The notes under the pieces were generated by a model, which saw only the letters and a list, made by a program, of their open reading frames with translations, had not been told where the DNA came from and made no database searches. A program made the translations under genes and the position numbers. Shown here piece by piece: positions 17,690 to 26,289 of a DNA stretch of 50,466 nt. Every line of letters starts with the position of its first letter. The first letter of the stretch is position 1. This stretch comes from an uncultured Bacteroidota bacterium (lineage in GTDB: Bacteria > Bacteroidota > Bacteroidia > Chitinophagales > Chitinophagaceae): assembly GCA_903906365.1 (NCBI GenBank), contig CAIVKC010000025.1, forward strand, positions 1 through 50,466, read 5' to 3'.

Positions 17690-18835
17690 TCAGCACACCG
17701 TCAGCAGGGCATACATATATGAAAAGCGGGCACTTTCGGGGACAAGCAGCAGGATCTTATCGTCCTTTTTGAGTTTGCCACTGTGGAACAGCTCATCCAC
17801 CATGAGGTAGACCGATCCGGCCCCCACATTTCCAACACTGCTCAAATTGACAAACCATTTATCATAGGGGATGCCGGTGCCGTTTTCAATGAGGCGGTTG
17901 AATATCTTGTCCTTAAAAAATTCGCTGGACATATGTGGCAGAAAATAATCCACTTCAGAGGAGCTTACTCCATGCTTTTCCAATACGGCTTTCAGACCAA
18001 CCCCTCCCAGGGGCACTATGTTCTCACTCAACAACTTTACATCCTGCTTTACACTCAATATGGACTTGGAAATGATTTCTGCCGGCGTATAATCCATATA
18101 GCTTTTCAATGTTCCGTCGGCCATTTTTTCGCATCCCATGTACATACAGGTTTCCACCTCATTGGCGTAGGATACTCCTTCGATCCAGTCTACACGAAGG
18201 CTGATTCCTTCTTCATTCCTTTTCTCTGAAAACAGAAAAGAGGAAGCCCCGTCAGAGAGCATCCAGCGAAGGAATTCCTTTTCAAAACCGATGTAAGGGT
18301 TTTCTTCGAGCTGAATAAGCTTCTGTACCTCATCTTCAAAAGTCTCCGAGCGGAGCAAACGTGAAAACCTTTCTGATCCTGAAGATACCGCCCGGCTTAC
18401 CTCCCCGGTTTTGACGGCCATATAGGCATACTTAAATGCATGCATCCCGGCGCAACATACTCCAGCCGGGGATACCACTTCAATACCCTTTATTTCGGGC
18501 AGCCAGCCGTGAACCATGACGGCATGGGATGGCATCAGCTGGTCCGGCGAGGAAGTGCCGCAACTTAAAAGCTGCACGGATTTCAGTTCCTCCGGGCTGC
18601 TGAAAAGCGCCCGGATGGATAAGGCGGTCATTTCGGCATTGGTATGGGTGGCTTTGCCATCTTTTGTCAAGGCATAAAACCTTCTTTTTATTCCATTGTT
18701 TCTTAAAACGATTCTTTTGGATTTGGAAGGCTTGTCATTGATGAAACCCAGGTAACTTTCCATATCCTCATTGGAAACCGGTTCATTGGGGAAAAAGTGC
18801 GATGTTTTTGTGATATATACCTGATTAAACGACAT
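17690..18835 (-). CDS. darB: Beta-ketoacyl synthase III-like dialkylresorcinol synthase DarB
   Basis: This 381-residue FabH-fold enzyme has the triad Cys128 (GVCCAGMHA), His300 (LPHMSSEF) and Asn335 (SSVGNVGAGS). DarB enzymes condense two acyl precursors (a beta-ketoacyl thioester and an enoyl or second acyl thioester) into a 2,5-dialkylcyclohexane-1,3-dione. This is then aromatised to the dialkylresorcinol that forms the alcohol half of flexirubin. The partner DarA is encoded 12 bases upstream on the same strand, and the DarA-DarB pairing strongly supports this role over ordinary fatty-acid initiation. A 117-base gap with no clear terminator separates it from the next gene of the operon. Confidence 0.92.
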   Translation of the reverse strand: MSFNQVYITKTSHFFPNEPVSNEDMESYLGFINDKPSKSKRIVLRNNGIKRRFYALTKDGKATHTNAEMTALSIRALFSSPEELKSVQLLSCGTSSPDQLMPSHAVMVHGWLPEIKGIEVVSPAGVCCAGMHAFKYAYMAVKTGEVSRAVSSGSERFSRLLRSETFEDEVQKLIQLEENPYIGFEKEFLRWMLSDGASSFLFSEKRNEEGISLRVDWIEGVSYANEVETCMYMGCEKMADGTLKSYMDYTPAEIISKSILSVKQDVKLLSENIVPLGGVGLKAVLEKHGVSSSEVDYFLPHMSSEFFKDKIFNRLIENGTGIPYDKWFVNLSSVGNVGAGSVYLMVDELFHSGKLKKDDKILLLVPESARFSYMYALLTVC

Positions 18836-18847
18836 GTTCTCTTTTGG

Positions 18848-19747
18848 TTAATTTATTCCTGAATAATATTGTTTTTGTCTTTTTATCCTCGCTGATAAAA
18901 ACGGTTTAAAAAAGAGGGCATCTACAGTCAGGATAATGGGAGCTGCAATAAATAATGCAATTAAAAGATAATATTTGAAAGCAACAAGCCACGCAGTTTT
19001 GTTTTTCTTTTTTGAAATCAGGCCGGCCCAGATGGCAAAAATCTTCCTCGCCTTTGATTCGATGAACATGAGGTTGTATTTAACTTCCACGGCACCATGG
19101 CCGACCAATTCTGCCTGCAGGTTTTCCCAGTTCCCGCTGGTAAGGTGTTTTTCCACCAATGAGCCGTAGACACCTGTTCCTTCAATATCCTGTTGGGCCA
19201 CGCCGGGTATGGGGAAGATATTGAGATACCGGTCTTTTTTTCCGGAGAACATCCAGTACAGGATGGTAACAAAACTCACAAAATTATGATGCCTGTCGGC
19301 AAGGGCTATATTACCTACCAGCCTGGCATTTTTTTCCTTCAGGGTCTTTTTTATCCTTTCCATCGCGCTGATCCACATATTCCTGGCCCCGGTAATGGTT
19401 ACAACCGGCGTGTCGGCAAGGATGTCCTGCATGGAGGGATGATTCAGCAAAGAATTGGAAGGTATGCTCGGGGATAGAAACCAGGCCTGATATCCCAGGA
19501 TGATCAGGTCGTATTTTTTTTCCCGGAGGGTGAAGGGCCTGAGCGGAGTGGTTACCCCAAGCACGCTATCTGGCATCTGCGCAAAGAAACTCCTGCCGGT
19601 CCAGGGAAAAGGGTAGGGTGTTTCAGGTTCGATCCTGACCTTTTCCACCAGATGGCCGGATTGTTCGAGTGGTGCAGTAAAATGATCCAGAATAAGGCCC
19701 AACTGTCCGGTCTGGGAATAATAAATGACTAATACTTTTTTGCTCAT
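18848..19747 (-). CDS. darA: Dialkylresorcinol condensing/aromatising enzyme DarA
   Basis: The 299-residue protein begins with a flavodoxin-like FMN loop (VLVIYYSQTGQLG, residues 5-17), characteristic of DarA. The C-terminal 40 residues contain one strongly hydrophobic helix (LIALFIAAPIILTVDALFF), which suggests membrane association. DarA acts after DarB and is thought to oxidise the cyclohexanedione to the aromatic resorcinol. The gene is followed 12 bases later by darB and preceded 12 bases earlier by a small secreted-protein gene, so the three should be co-transcribed at the head of the pigment operon. Confidence 0.9.
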   Translation of the reverse strand: MSKKVLVIYYSQTGQLGLILDHFTAPLEQSGHLVEKVRIEPETPYPFPWTGRSFFAQMPDSVLGVTTPLRPFTLREKKYDLIILGYQAWFLSPSIPSNSLLNHPSMQDILADTPVVTITGARNMWISAMERIKKTLKEKNARLVGNIALADRHHNFVSFVTILYWMFSGKKDRYLNIFPIPGVAQQDIEGTGVYGSLVEKHLTSGNWENLQAELVGHGAVEVKYNLMFIESKARKIFAIWAGLISKKKNKTAWLVAFKYYLLIALFIAAPIILTVDALFFKPFLSARIKRQKQYYSGIN

Positions 19748-19759
19748 GAATCACAAATA

Positions 19760-20248
19760 TTAAAAATCCGTCGGGTGCAGAACCTTTGATTTCCTGCTGT
19801 ATTCAACAATGCTTTCCTGCAGATCCTTCGGCAGGCCGGGAAAGGTTAGCCTGATGGATTTGCTGTCCTCTTCCAGCCTGTCGCGGTAATGCAGCATTTC
19901 AGGCGCATTTTCCTGTATGATCAGCCTGAGAAACCGGTACTCAGTGTTCTTTGCGTCTTTTTGAATGGCAGATTCCAGTTTCTTTCTGCCTGCATTGAAA
20001 GCCCTTAGTTTCTCCAGGGGCACGGCAAGCAAACCGGCTTTTTTCATCAGCAGGGCACCTTCCAGGGCCGTTTTTTCCATTAGAGCTGAGTTGCGCACCA
20101 GATCCAGCTGTTCATTGACTTTTTTCAGGCTTCCGGAAGCCAGTACCTGGTAAAATTTCGCCCGGTCAAGGTCTGCCTGAAAACCCCCGGTGCCGGCCTG
20201 GCCTGAACAAAGGGCCAGCAACAATACCGTGACGGCTTTCCAATGCAT
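19760..20248 (-). CDS. Small secreted/periplasmic protein of unknown function upstream of darA
   Basis: The product is 162 residues from the ATG at 20248, chosen because it puts a signal peptide (HWKAVTVLLLALCSGQA) at the very N-terminus; a longer start at 20281 would bury it. The mature part is helical and rich in Lys, Glu and Leu with no cysteine, and I do not recognise a domain. It is the first gene of the minus-strand series, 12 bases before darA. A TATATTTG element lies 20 bases upstream of the start, so it may head the flexirubin transcript. Confidence 0.7.
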   Translation of the reverse strand: MHWKAVTVLLLALCSGQAGTGGFQADLDRAKFYQVLASGSLKKVNEQLDLVRNSALMEKTALEGALLMKKAGLLAVPLEKLRAFNAGRKKLESAIQKDAKNTEYRFLRLIIQENAPEMLHYRDRLEEDSKSIRLTFPGLPKDLQESIVEYSRKSKVLHPTDF

Positions 20249-20268
20249 AACGTATTCAATTAAAGCTC

Positions 20269-20276
20269 CAAATATA
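20269..20276 (-). promoter_or_regulatory. Candidate Bacteroidota -7 promoter element for the pigment operon
   Basis: The minus strand reads TATATTTG, an exact match to the Bacteroidota -7 consensus TAnnTTTG, 20 bases before the ATG of the first gene of the darA-darB series. No good -33 TTTG was found at 17-23 bases upstream, so the assignment rests on one element. Confidence 0.4.
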
Positions 20277-20322
20277 AACAATAATGGGCTGACCGGCTGC
20301 CGCAGTTTTCATGGCAGAAACG

Positions 20323-20360
20323 GGATCGTATAGCACTAATTAATTATTTGATTACGATCC
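20323..20360. repeat. Inverted repeat at the ruvC 3' end
   Basis: GGATCGTA (20323-20330) and TACGATCC (20353-20360) are perfect inverted copies separated by 22 AT-rich bases, and they span the ruvC stop codon. There is no T-tract, so it is not a standard terminator. It could form an RNA hairpin or be a protein-binding site between ruvC and the pigment operon. Confidence 0.4.
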
Positions 20361-20934
20361 TGCCCGGATTTTTTTTCAGATAGTCTTCCCATCCTGCTGC
20401 TTTTTTTGTACCGGTGGAGACGGCGGGAAATTGCTGAAAATGGTGGCAGACAGCCACGGCCAGCGCATCTGAAGCGTCATATTGTTTAAGCTCCATGTTC
20501 ACACTGAGGATGCTTTGCAGCATTTTCCATACCTGCTCTTTGTCGGAATTGCCATTGCCGGTGATGGACTGCTTCACTTTTTTGGGCGAATATTCGGTCA
20601 CGGGCATACCGGCCTGCATCGCTGCTGCGATGGCCACCCCCTGGGCGCGTCCGAGTTTTAGCATGCTCTGTACATTTTTACCAAAAAAGGGCGCCTCAAT
20701 GGCAAAATCATGGGGATGGTACAGTGCGATCAGTTCCTGCACTTTTTGGTGGATGAGCCGCAGCCGCTCGTAGGCGTCTTTTTTGGCGGACAGCTTTAGT
20801 GCCCCCATCCCCAGGAGAGCGGCCTTTCCCTGTTGGATTTGGATGATCCCGTATCCCATCAAAAGAGTGCCTGGGTCGATTCCCAGAATTATTTTAGGAT
20901 GTTTATGCAAGAGGAGATTTATTTTTGGTACCAC
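20344..20934 (-). CDS. ruvC: Crossover junction endodeoxyribonuclease RuvC
   Basis: The 196-residue protein resolves Holliday junctions in the RuvABC complex. The catalytic acidic residues are visible: Asp20 in LGIDPGT, Glu80 in FAIEAPFFGKN, and Asp153/Asp156 in QYDASDALAVAVCHH. The start is non-ATG: GTG at 20934 or, shortening the protein by eight residues, TTG at 20910. The gene is divergent from, and directly abuts, the membrane-protein gene at 20938, so the two promoters must overlap the coding ends. Confidence 0.93.
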   Translation of the reverse strand: MVPKINLLLHKHPKIILGIDPGTLLMGYGIIQIQQGKAALLGMGALKLSAKKDAYERLRLIHQKVQELIALYHPHDFAIEAPFFGKNVQSMLKLGRAQGVAIAAAMQAGMPVTEYSPKKVKQSITGNGNSDKEQVWKMLQSILSVNMELKQYDASDALAVAVCHHFQQFPAVSTGTKKAAGWEDYLKKNPGRIVIK

Positions 20935-20937
20935 ATC

Positions 20938-21933
20938 GTGATCCTGAACAAAAATATCAAATTAATACTCAACTACTTCCTGGGGCCCCTTGTATTCCTT
21001 TTCCTGGCCTATTCAATCCATCGTCAACTGCTCAGGCAGCCAGACTGGACCCGTTCCTGGGACCAGATCAAAAAAGCCGTTCAGGGCAACAGGCAGTGGA
21101 TGATCTGGGTGGCCTGCCTGCTGATGGTGGTCAACTGGGGCCTGGAATCCAAAAAATGGCAGTTGGTCATCCGGCAGGTCCAGCCCATTTCTTACTGGAG
21201 GGCTTTTTGCGCCACCCTGACGGGTACCACCATGGCCTCATTCACCCCCAACCGGATCGGGGAATATTTGGGGAGGATTCTCTACGTCGAGGAAGGAAAC
21301 AGGCTGTCAGCCGTTTCCCTGACCATCGTTTGCAGTATTGCCCAGTTGATCATCACCCTGCTGGCCGGCGTCGCGGGCCTGCTGTATCTGCGGGCGCATC
21401 TTAGCCAGGGGGTGGTCGCCGGGCGGGTTGACCTGCATTTCTGGCTGAACCTCCTGTTTTATGGGGTGCTGGCCATTCTGGCAGTGCTTGTCTTTTGTTA
21501 TTTCAGGCTGCCCTGGCTGATCGGGATATTGGAAAAAGCGCCCTTCAGCTCGAAAATACTTGGTCCCATCAAAATTTTAGAAGAATTTAACGCAACGATT
21601 CTGGTGCAAATATTGTTCTTGTCGTTTGTGAGGTATCTTGTGTTTTTAGTCCAGTATTCCCTGCTCTTTGCCGTCTTTGGGGTTTCCCTTTCCTGGCTGG
21701 AGGCTGCCTCAGGTATGAGCGTTGTTTTTTTAGTGATGGCTGTTATCCCTACTTTTACTTTCTTAACCGAATTGGGTTTACGCTGGGAAGCCAGCATTCA
21801 GATCATTGAATTATTCAGTCTCAATACGGTGGGAATTTTTGCCGCTTCCTTCGGGATATGGCTCATAAACCTGATCATTCCTGCTTTGATTGGCAGTCTG
21901 TTAATATTAAATATCAAATTATTTAGGAAATAG
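20938..21933 (+). CDS. Flippase-like integral membrane protein (lysylphosphatidylglycerol synthase TM-region family)
   Basis: The product is 331 residues from a GTG at 20938. This start was chosen because the N-terminus LNKNIKLILNYFLGPL is where family members in this phylum usually begin; ATGs at 20899 and 20905 would lie inside divergent ruvC. It has about eight hydrophobic segments and a conserved SFTPNRIGEYLGR loop, typical of the UPF0104/LPG-synthase membrane domain without the catalytic lysyl-transferase domain. Such proteins are thought to flip or handle lipid-linked substrates. The stop is followed directly by the DUF3108 gene, so the two probably work together in the envelope. Confidence 0.8.
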   Translation: MILNKNIKLILNYFLGPLVFLFLAYSIHRQLLRQPDWTRSWDQIKKAVQGNRQWMIWVACLLMVVNWGLESKKWQLVIRQVQPISYWRAFCATLTGTTMASFTPNRIGEYLGRILYVEEGNRLSAVSLTIVCSIAQLIITLLAGVAGLLYLRAHLSQGVVAGRVDLHFWLNLLFYGVLAILAVLVFCYFRLPWLIGILEKAPFSSKILGPIKILEEFNATILVQILFLSFVRYLVFLVQYSLLFAVFGVSLSWLEAASGMSVVFLVMAVIPTFTFLTELGLRWEASIQIIELFSLNTVGIFAASFGIWLINLIIPALIGSLLILNIKLFRK

Positions 21934-22731
21934 ATGAGATTATTTACTTGGGCTTTTGCATTGGCGTTGACCGCTTTGTCATTTCCGCTTCAGGCTGGCG
22001 ATGATTTCTGCGGAATTCACAACAGGGCATTCCAGGCTGGTGAAAAAATAACATACAAGGTATACTATACCCTGGCCGGCGTGTTTGTCGGCGCGGGGGA
22101 GGCCAACTTCAATACTACGCTCGAACAGCTCAACGGCCGCATGGTTTACCATGTGGTGGGGGACGGAAGCACATATACCTTTTACGATAATTTTTTCAAA
22201 GTCAGGGACAGGTATGAAACCTTCATTGATACAGCCACCCTGCAGCCGCATAAATTCATCCGTAACATATATGAAGGCGGATATAAAAAATATGAGAATG
22301 TAACCTTCAATAAGGTGACCGATGCTGCTGTCACCAATGATGGCGTTTTTAAAGTTCCCTCCTGCGTCCAGGATGTAATGAGCTCCATTTATTACGCCAG
22401 GAACATTGACTTTGCCAAAATGAAAACGGGTGACAAGATTCCTTTTTCCATGTTTTTGGATAACCAGGTGTATAATCTGTATATCCGTTACCTGGGCAAG
22501 GAAACCATACGGACCAAATACGGAAAATTCCGGGCCATTAAGTTCAAGCCTTTGCTCATAAAGGGGACCATCTTTGAAGGTGGCGAAAAAATGACGGTCT
22601 GGGTCAGCGATGATGCCAACCATATTCCCCTGCGCATTGAAAGCCCCATCAGCGTTGGCAGCATTAAGGTGGATATGATGGACTTTCGTAACAGGCGGTA
22701 CCCCCTCAGTTCCCTGATGGATGTGCGATAA
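21934..22731 (+). CDS. DUF3108 domain-containing secreted protein
   Basis: The 265-residue product has a signal peptide (residues 1-21, LFTWAFALALTALSFPLQA). The rest matches the DUF3108 pattern: AFQAGEKITYKVYYTLAGVFVGAGEA at the mature start, a 'GKFRAIKFKPLL' strand, and 'MTVWVSDDANHIPLRIES' near the end. DUF3108 proteins are periplasmic beta-rich proteins of the LolA/LppX-like shape with unknown ligands. Its ATG follows immediately on the stop of the flippase-like gene, indicating tight co-expression and perhaps a shared lipid-transport role. Confidence 0.85.
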   Translation: MRLFTWAFALALTALSFPLQAGDDFCGIHNRAFQAGEKITYKVYYTLAGVFVGAGEANFNTTLEQLNGRMVYHVVGDGSTYTFYDNFFKVRDRYETFIDTATLQPHKFIRNIYEGGYKKYENVTFNKVTDAAVTNDGVFKVPSCVQDVMSSIYYARNIDFAKMKTGDKIPFSMFLDNQVYNLYIRYLGKETIRTKYGKFRAIKFKPLLIKGTIFEGGEKMTVWVSDDANHIPLRIESPISVGSIKVDMMDFRNRRYPLSSLMDVR

Positions 22732-22759
22732 AAACCTTTATGGGAAGGGACCCTTTGCC

Positions 22760-23635
22760 TTAGATTTCATTGAGTTTAAACAGGGCGTTTACCCGCACCC
22801 CTTTTTCAGTCAGGACCAGCGTGCAGCATTCATATACCGGGTCGTGTTCAAAAAAAAGGATCATATCCCTGGCGGCGGCTTCCTGGAGGAAGGCTTTTTT
22901 TTCGTGAAGGGTGGTCAGAGGGAACATGTCGTAAGCCATGACGTAGGGAATGGGAATGTGGGCTGCTGAAGGCAGCAGATCTGCCATATATACGAGTGTC
23001 CTTCCCTTATAGATAAACTGTGGCAGCATCATGGCATCGGTATGACCGTTGGCCAGTCTTACCGACAGTGAGGAAATGATGGAGGAAGCCAGTGGCCGGT
23101 TCACCTCCACGCTCCCCGGAACTGTACCCTCCAGACCAATCATCCTTAATTGTCCGCTTTCCAGGATGGGATTGATGTTTTCCTTCAGAAAGGAGGCTTT
23201 TTCCCGTTCATTGGGCTCGGTAGCCCATTTCCAGTGCCTTTCATTGCTCCAGTACTGCGCGTTGCGAAAGGCGGGTACCAGACGCTCACCCTGCCGCATG
23301 ATGCTTCCGCCGCAATGATCGAAGTGAAGGTGGGTAAGGAAGACATCTGTAATGTCATCGCGGTGAAATCCGTGTTTTGCCAGGGATCTGTCCAGGGAAT
23401 CATCTCCGTGGAGATGGTAGTGCCCCAGAAATTTGGCATCCTGCTTATCCCCGATGCCGTTATCCACAAGAATGAGCCTGTTTTCATCCTCTATCAGCAG
23501 GCACCGCATGGCCCAGCTGCACAGGTTGTTTTCATCGGCCGGGCAGAGCTTGCTCCAGATGGACTTGGGTACTACCCCGAACATGGCACCGCCATCGAGC
23601 TTAAAAAACCCGGTTTCTATGGTATATACATTCAT
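22760..23635 (-). CDS. MBL-fold metallo-hydrolase
   Basis: The 291-residue protein has the metallo-beta-lactamase motif THLHFDHCGG (His102, His104, Asp106, His107) and a distal YMADLLPSAAHIP stretch with a further metal-binding region. It resembles the quorum-quenching/AttM-like or general hydrolase subgroup, so substrates could be lactones or thioesters; none can be fixed from sequence. Its ATG overlaps the stop of the MFS transporter gene (ATGA at 23632-23635), so the two are translationally coupled. Confidence 0.88.
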   Translation of the reverse strand: MNVYTIETGFFKLDGGAMFGVVPKSIWSKLCPADENNLCSWAMRCLLIEDENRLILVDNGIGDKQDAKFLGHYHLHGDDSLDRSLAKHGFHRDDITDVFLTHLHFDHCGGSIMRQGERLVPAFRNAQYWSNERHWKWATEPNEREKASFLKENINPILESGQLRMIGLEGTVPGSVEVNRPLASSIISSLSVRLANGHTDAMMLPQFIYKGRTLVYMADLLPSAAHIPIPYVMAYDMFPLTTLHEKKAFLQEAAARDMILFFEHDPVYECCTLVLTEKGVRVNALFKLNEI

Positions 23636-24921
23636 ACGATTGGTTGTTGTAGGGTTTCCGGCTTCATTTTTACAAACATGAGCAGGATAAACCCGGCAAT
23701 AAAAAATATCATTAGTGCCAGTACTGAATTGCGCATGCCTCCCAGCGACTCGGCCACATATCCGAATGACAAAGTTCCCACTACGGTACCAATTTTGTCA
23801 CATACATCAAAAAAACTGAAATAGGACGCCGTATCACGGGTGTCCGGAAGCAATTTGGAATAGGTGGAACGGGACATCGACTGGATTCCGCCCATAACCA
23901 TGCCGACTGCAAAGGCTACCAGGTAAAACTGGGTCACGGTATGGGTAAAAAAGGCGGCTATGCAAATGCCAACCCAGATCAGAATCAGCATGGACAGGGC
24001 AAATATATTGTTTGTTTTTCGGGAGATCTTTGAAAACAGGTAGGCTCCTCCAATGGCAACCAGCTGGATGATGAGTATGGTAATAATGAGTTCGGTGGAT
24101 TTCATTTTGAGTTCATCGGCTGCAAAATAGGTGGCCATATACATGACGGTCTGCACGCCCATATTGTAGAAAAAAAAGCTGCGCAGGTATCTTTTCAGAC
24201 TGGGATAATGCTGCAGCTGATTCCAGACTTTTTTCAGCTCATAAAAGCCATTGGTAAGAACACTGTGTTCAGAATGTTTTTTCGAGACCGGCGATCCGGG
24301 TAACCGCAGAAAGGCCAGTTGGGCAAAGCCTGCCCACCATAATCCCACGGACAGGAAGGTTATGCGAACCGGGAGCGTTCCAAGTCCCCAGTGCAGTTTT
24401 TCATTCATCATGATAAAGGCCAGGCAGAGAATCATCTGCAGCACACTGCCAATATATCCCAGGGCAAAACCCTTTGCACTGACCTGGTCCTGGTCAGCCT
24501 CGTCGGCGATCTCTGGCAAATAGGCATTATAAAACACGATACTTCCGCAATAACCGATGGTTGCTACCATAGAGCAAACCAGTCCCAGGGTGATGTATTT
24601 CTCGGTGAAAAAGATCATGGCCACGCAGGCTGCCGAACCCAGGTAACAGAAGAATTTCATGAATGCTTTCTTATTGCCCTGGTAATCTGCAATTGACGAC
24701 AGGATGGGCGAAAGCAAGGCGATAAGCAAAAACGAGCAGGAGATGGTGTAGGAAGCGAGCGCGTCCCTGTCAAAGTCCCTTCCCAGGAAGTGTATTATTT
24801 TTGGCGCAATGGCAGTGTAATAGGATGGGAAAATGGCAGAAGTAATGATGAGCGAATAAGAGCTGTTTGCCCAGTCATACATGGCCCATCCGGTGATTAC
24901 TTTTTTGGATGCAGTCGGCAT
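23632..24921 (-). CDS. MFS transporter, UMF1 (Atg22-like) family
   Basis: The 429-residue protein has twelve predicted membrane segments and begins VITGWAMYDWANSSYSLII, the characteristic start of UMF1-type permeases. A conserved GGIQSMSRSTYSKLLPD loop lies before the last bundle. The substrate is unknown; eukaryotic relatives export amino acids from the vacuole. It is coupled to the downstream MBL-fold hydrolase. A TTAATTTG element ends 5 bases before the ATG, hinting at a leaderless message. Confidence 0.88.
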   Translation of the reverse strand: MPTASKKVITGWAMYDWANSSYSLIITSAIFPSYYTAIAPKIIHFLGRDFDRDALASYTISCSFLLIALLSPILSSIADYQGNKKAFMKFFCYLGSAACVAMIFFTEKYITLGLVCSMVATIGYCGSIVFYNAYLPEIADEADQDQVSAKGFALGYIGSVLQMILCLAFIMMNEKLHWGLGTLPVRITFLSVGLWWAGFAQLAFLRLPGSPVSKKHSEHSVLTNGFYELKKVWNQLQHYPSLKRYLRSFFFYNMGVQTVMYMATYFAADELKMKSTELIITILIIQLVAIGGAYLFSKISRKTNNIFALSMLILIWVGICIAAFFTHTVTQFYLVAFAVGMVMGGIQSMSRSTYSKLLPDTRDTASYFSFFDVCDKIGTVVGTLSFGYVAESLGGMRNSVLALMIFFIAGFILLMFVKMKPETLQQPIV

Positions 24922-25012
24922 TGCGACAAATTAAGGATGAAAAATTAGAATGGAAAAATTTTCCTTTTCTTAGTTTGCTGTCCTTTACTACTGATGCCTG
25001 CCTGCTATACCC

Positions 25013-25813
25013 TTACTGACCGATGTATTTCATCCAGATCAGCACCAGCAGAACAGTTCCAGCAATGATGCGGTAATAGCCGAATAGTTTGAAACCGTGT
25101 TTTTGTAGAAATCCTATAAAAAATTTGATGGCCAGAATGGCTACCACAAATGCCACCACATTGCCGATCAGCAGCGCCTTGAGATTGGCCTGGTCATGCA
25201 GGATGGCGGGATTTTCCTTGTAGGATTTGAAGAGTTTGTATCCGGTGGCCGCCATCATGGTGGGTACGGCAAGCAGGAAGGAAAATTCGGCGGCTACCCG
25301 GCGTGTCAGCTTCTGCTGCATGCCGCCGATGATGGTGGCAGCGCTTCGGCTGGTCCCTGGAATCATGGCAAGGCACTGCCAGATACCAATAATGAAGGCT
25401 TTGCTGTTTGGGATTTTTTCCTCCTGGTCAATGGCCGGTGTCTTGAAGAACGTATCAATAAACAGCAGGACGATTCCCCCCAGGAGCAACATGATGGCTA
25501 CTGTGAGCGGGCTTTCCAGCAGGTTGTCAATCTTCTTGGAAAAAAGGGCTCCCAGCACCAGGGCGGGCAATACGGCAACCATAAGTTTCAGATAAAACTG
25601 CCACCGTTTAAAGTCGAAGAATTTTTTCCAGTACAAAACCACCACTGCCAGTATGGCCCCCAGTTGCACGGCTATCTCAAAGAGTTTGGTGAATTCATCC
25701 TTTTCTATCCCCAGGAAGCTGCTCGCAATGATAAGATGACCGGTGGAGGAAACTGGCAAAAACTCGGTCAGCCCTTCCACAATGGCCAGGATGATGGCGT
25801 AGAGAGTACTCAT
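25013..25813 (-). CDS. uppP: Undecaprenyl-diphosphatase (UppP/BacA)
   Basis: The 266-residue integral membrane protein removes a phosphate from undecaprenyl diphosphate so the lipid carrier can be reused in wall and glycan synthesis. The two active-site blocks are present: [17 protein letters not shown] (residues 13-29) and [13 protein letters not shown] (about 152-164). It lies downstream of DUF3098 and ftsX on the same strand, an order common in Bacteroidota, but a hairpin terminator sits in the gap before it. It has no companion gene downstream within 90 bases. Confidence 0.95.
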   Translation of the reverse strand: MSTLYAIILAIVEGLTEFLPVSSTGHLIIASSFLGIEKDEFTKLFEIAVQLGAILAVVVLYWKKFFDFKRWQFYLKLMVAVLPALVLGALFSKKIDNLLESPLTVAIMLLLGGIVLLFIDTFFKTPAIDQEEKIPNSKAFIIGIWQCLAMIPGTSRSAATIIGGMQQKLTRRVAAEFSFLLAVPTMMAATGYKLFKSYKENPAILHDQANLKALLIGNVVAFVVAILAIKFFIGFLQKHGFKLFGYYRIIAGTVLLVLIWMKYIGQ

Positions 25814-25923
25814 GGGAATATTTTATATTGGTTGGTTATGCGGTAAAAATAAGAGAAAACTGTTTAGATATATCAAAAATATGGTGAACCTGATATTAAT
25901 TCTGGCCGGGGGAGCCAAAATAT

Positions 25924-25953
25924 AAAAGCGGCGGGTCTGGTCCCGCCGCTTTT
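25924..25953. terminator. Intrinsic terminator, likely bidirectional, between DUF3098 and uppP
   Basis: A 12-base perfect stem, AAAAGCGGCGGG (25924-25935) with CCCGCCGCTTTT (25942-25953), and a TCTGGT loop. On the plus strand it ends in a T-run; on the minus strand it is followed by TTTTATATTTT. It should end the ftsX-DUF3098 transcript. Confidence 0.85.
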
Positions 25954-25976
25954 TTGCAACTATTCGAAGCAATTGT

Positions 25977-26252
25977 TTATGCGTTGATGTTCTTGGATTT
26001 CTTAAAAATGGCAAAGATTTCCAGGGCCAGTCCGCCCAGGATCAGAATCGGAGCCAGGGTGATACGGGTAAAACTATATACCTGGTCGGCATTAAAGACA
26101 TTGGGATCCTTGCTTTTGCCTCCTGCCATCAGGAAAAGACCCAGTCCCACCAATACTATGCCCAGCAGCATCAGCCGGTAATTATCCCTTGAAAAAAGGG
26201 GGGCTACATCCGGTTTACTGCTGATCGCTTTTTTTGCCTTTGTATCTGTCAT
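25977..26252 (-). CDS. DUF3098 domain-containing membrane protein
   Basis: The 91-residue product has two membrane helices (about 27-44 and 66-83) separated by a short loop (GGKSKDPNVFNADQVYSFTRITLAP), the usual DUF3098 pattern. The family is found in Bacteroidota next to ftsX and has no known activity. It lies 37 bases after ftsX on the same strand and before a strong terminator, so ftsX and this gene form one unit; a link to cell division is inferred from that. Confidence 0.9.
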   Translation of the reverse strand: MTDTKAKKAISSKPDVAPLFSRDNYRLMLLGIVLVGLGLFLMAGGKSKDPNVFNADQVYSFTRITLAPILILGGLALEIFAIFKKSKNINA

Positions 26253-26289
26253 ATGATTACTTTATCGGGGTTGCAATATACAGAAATGA

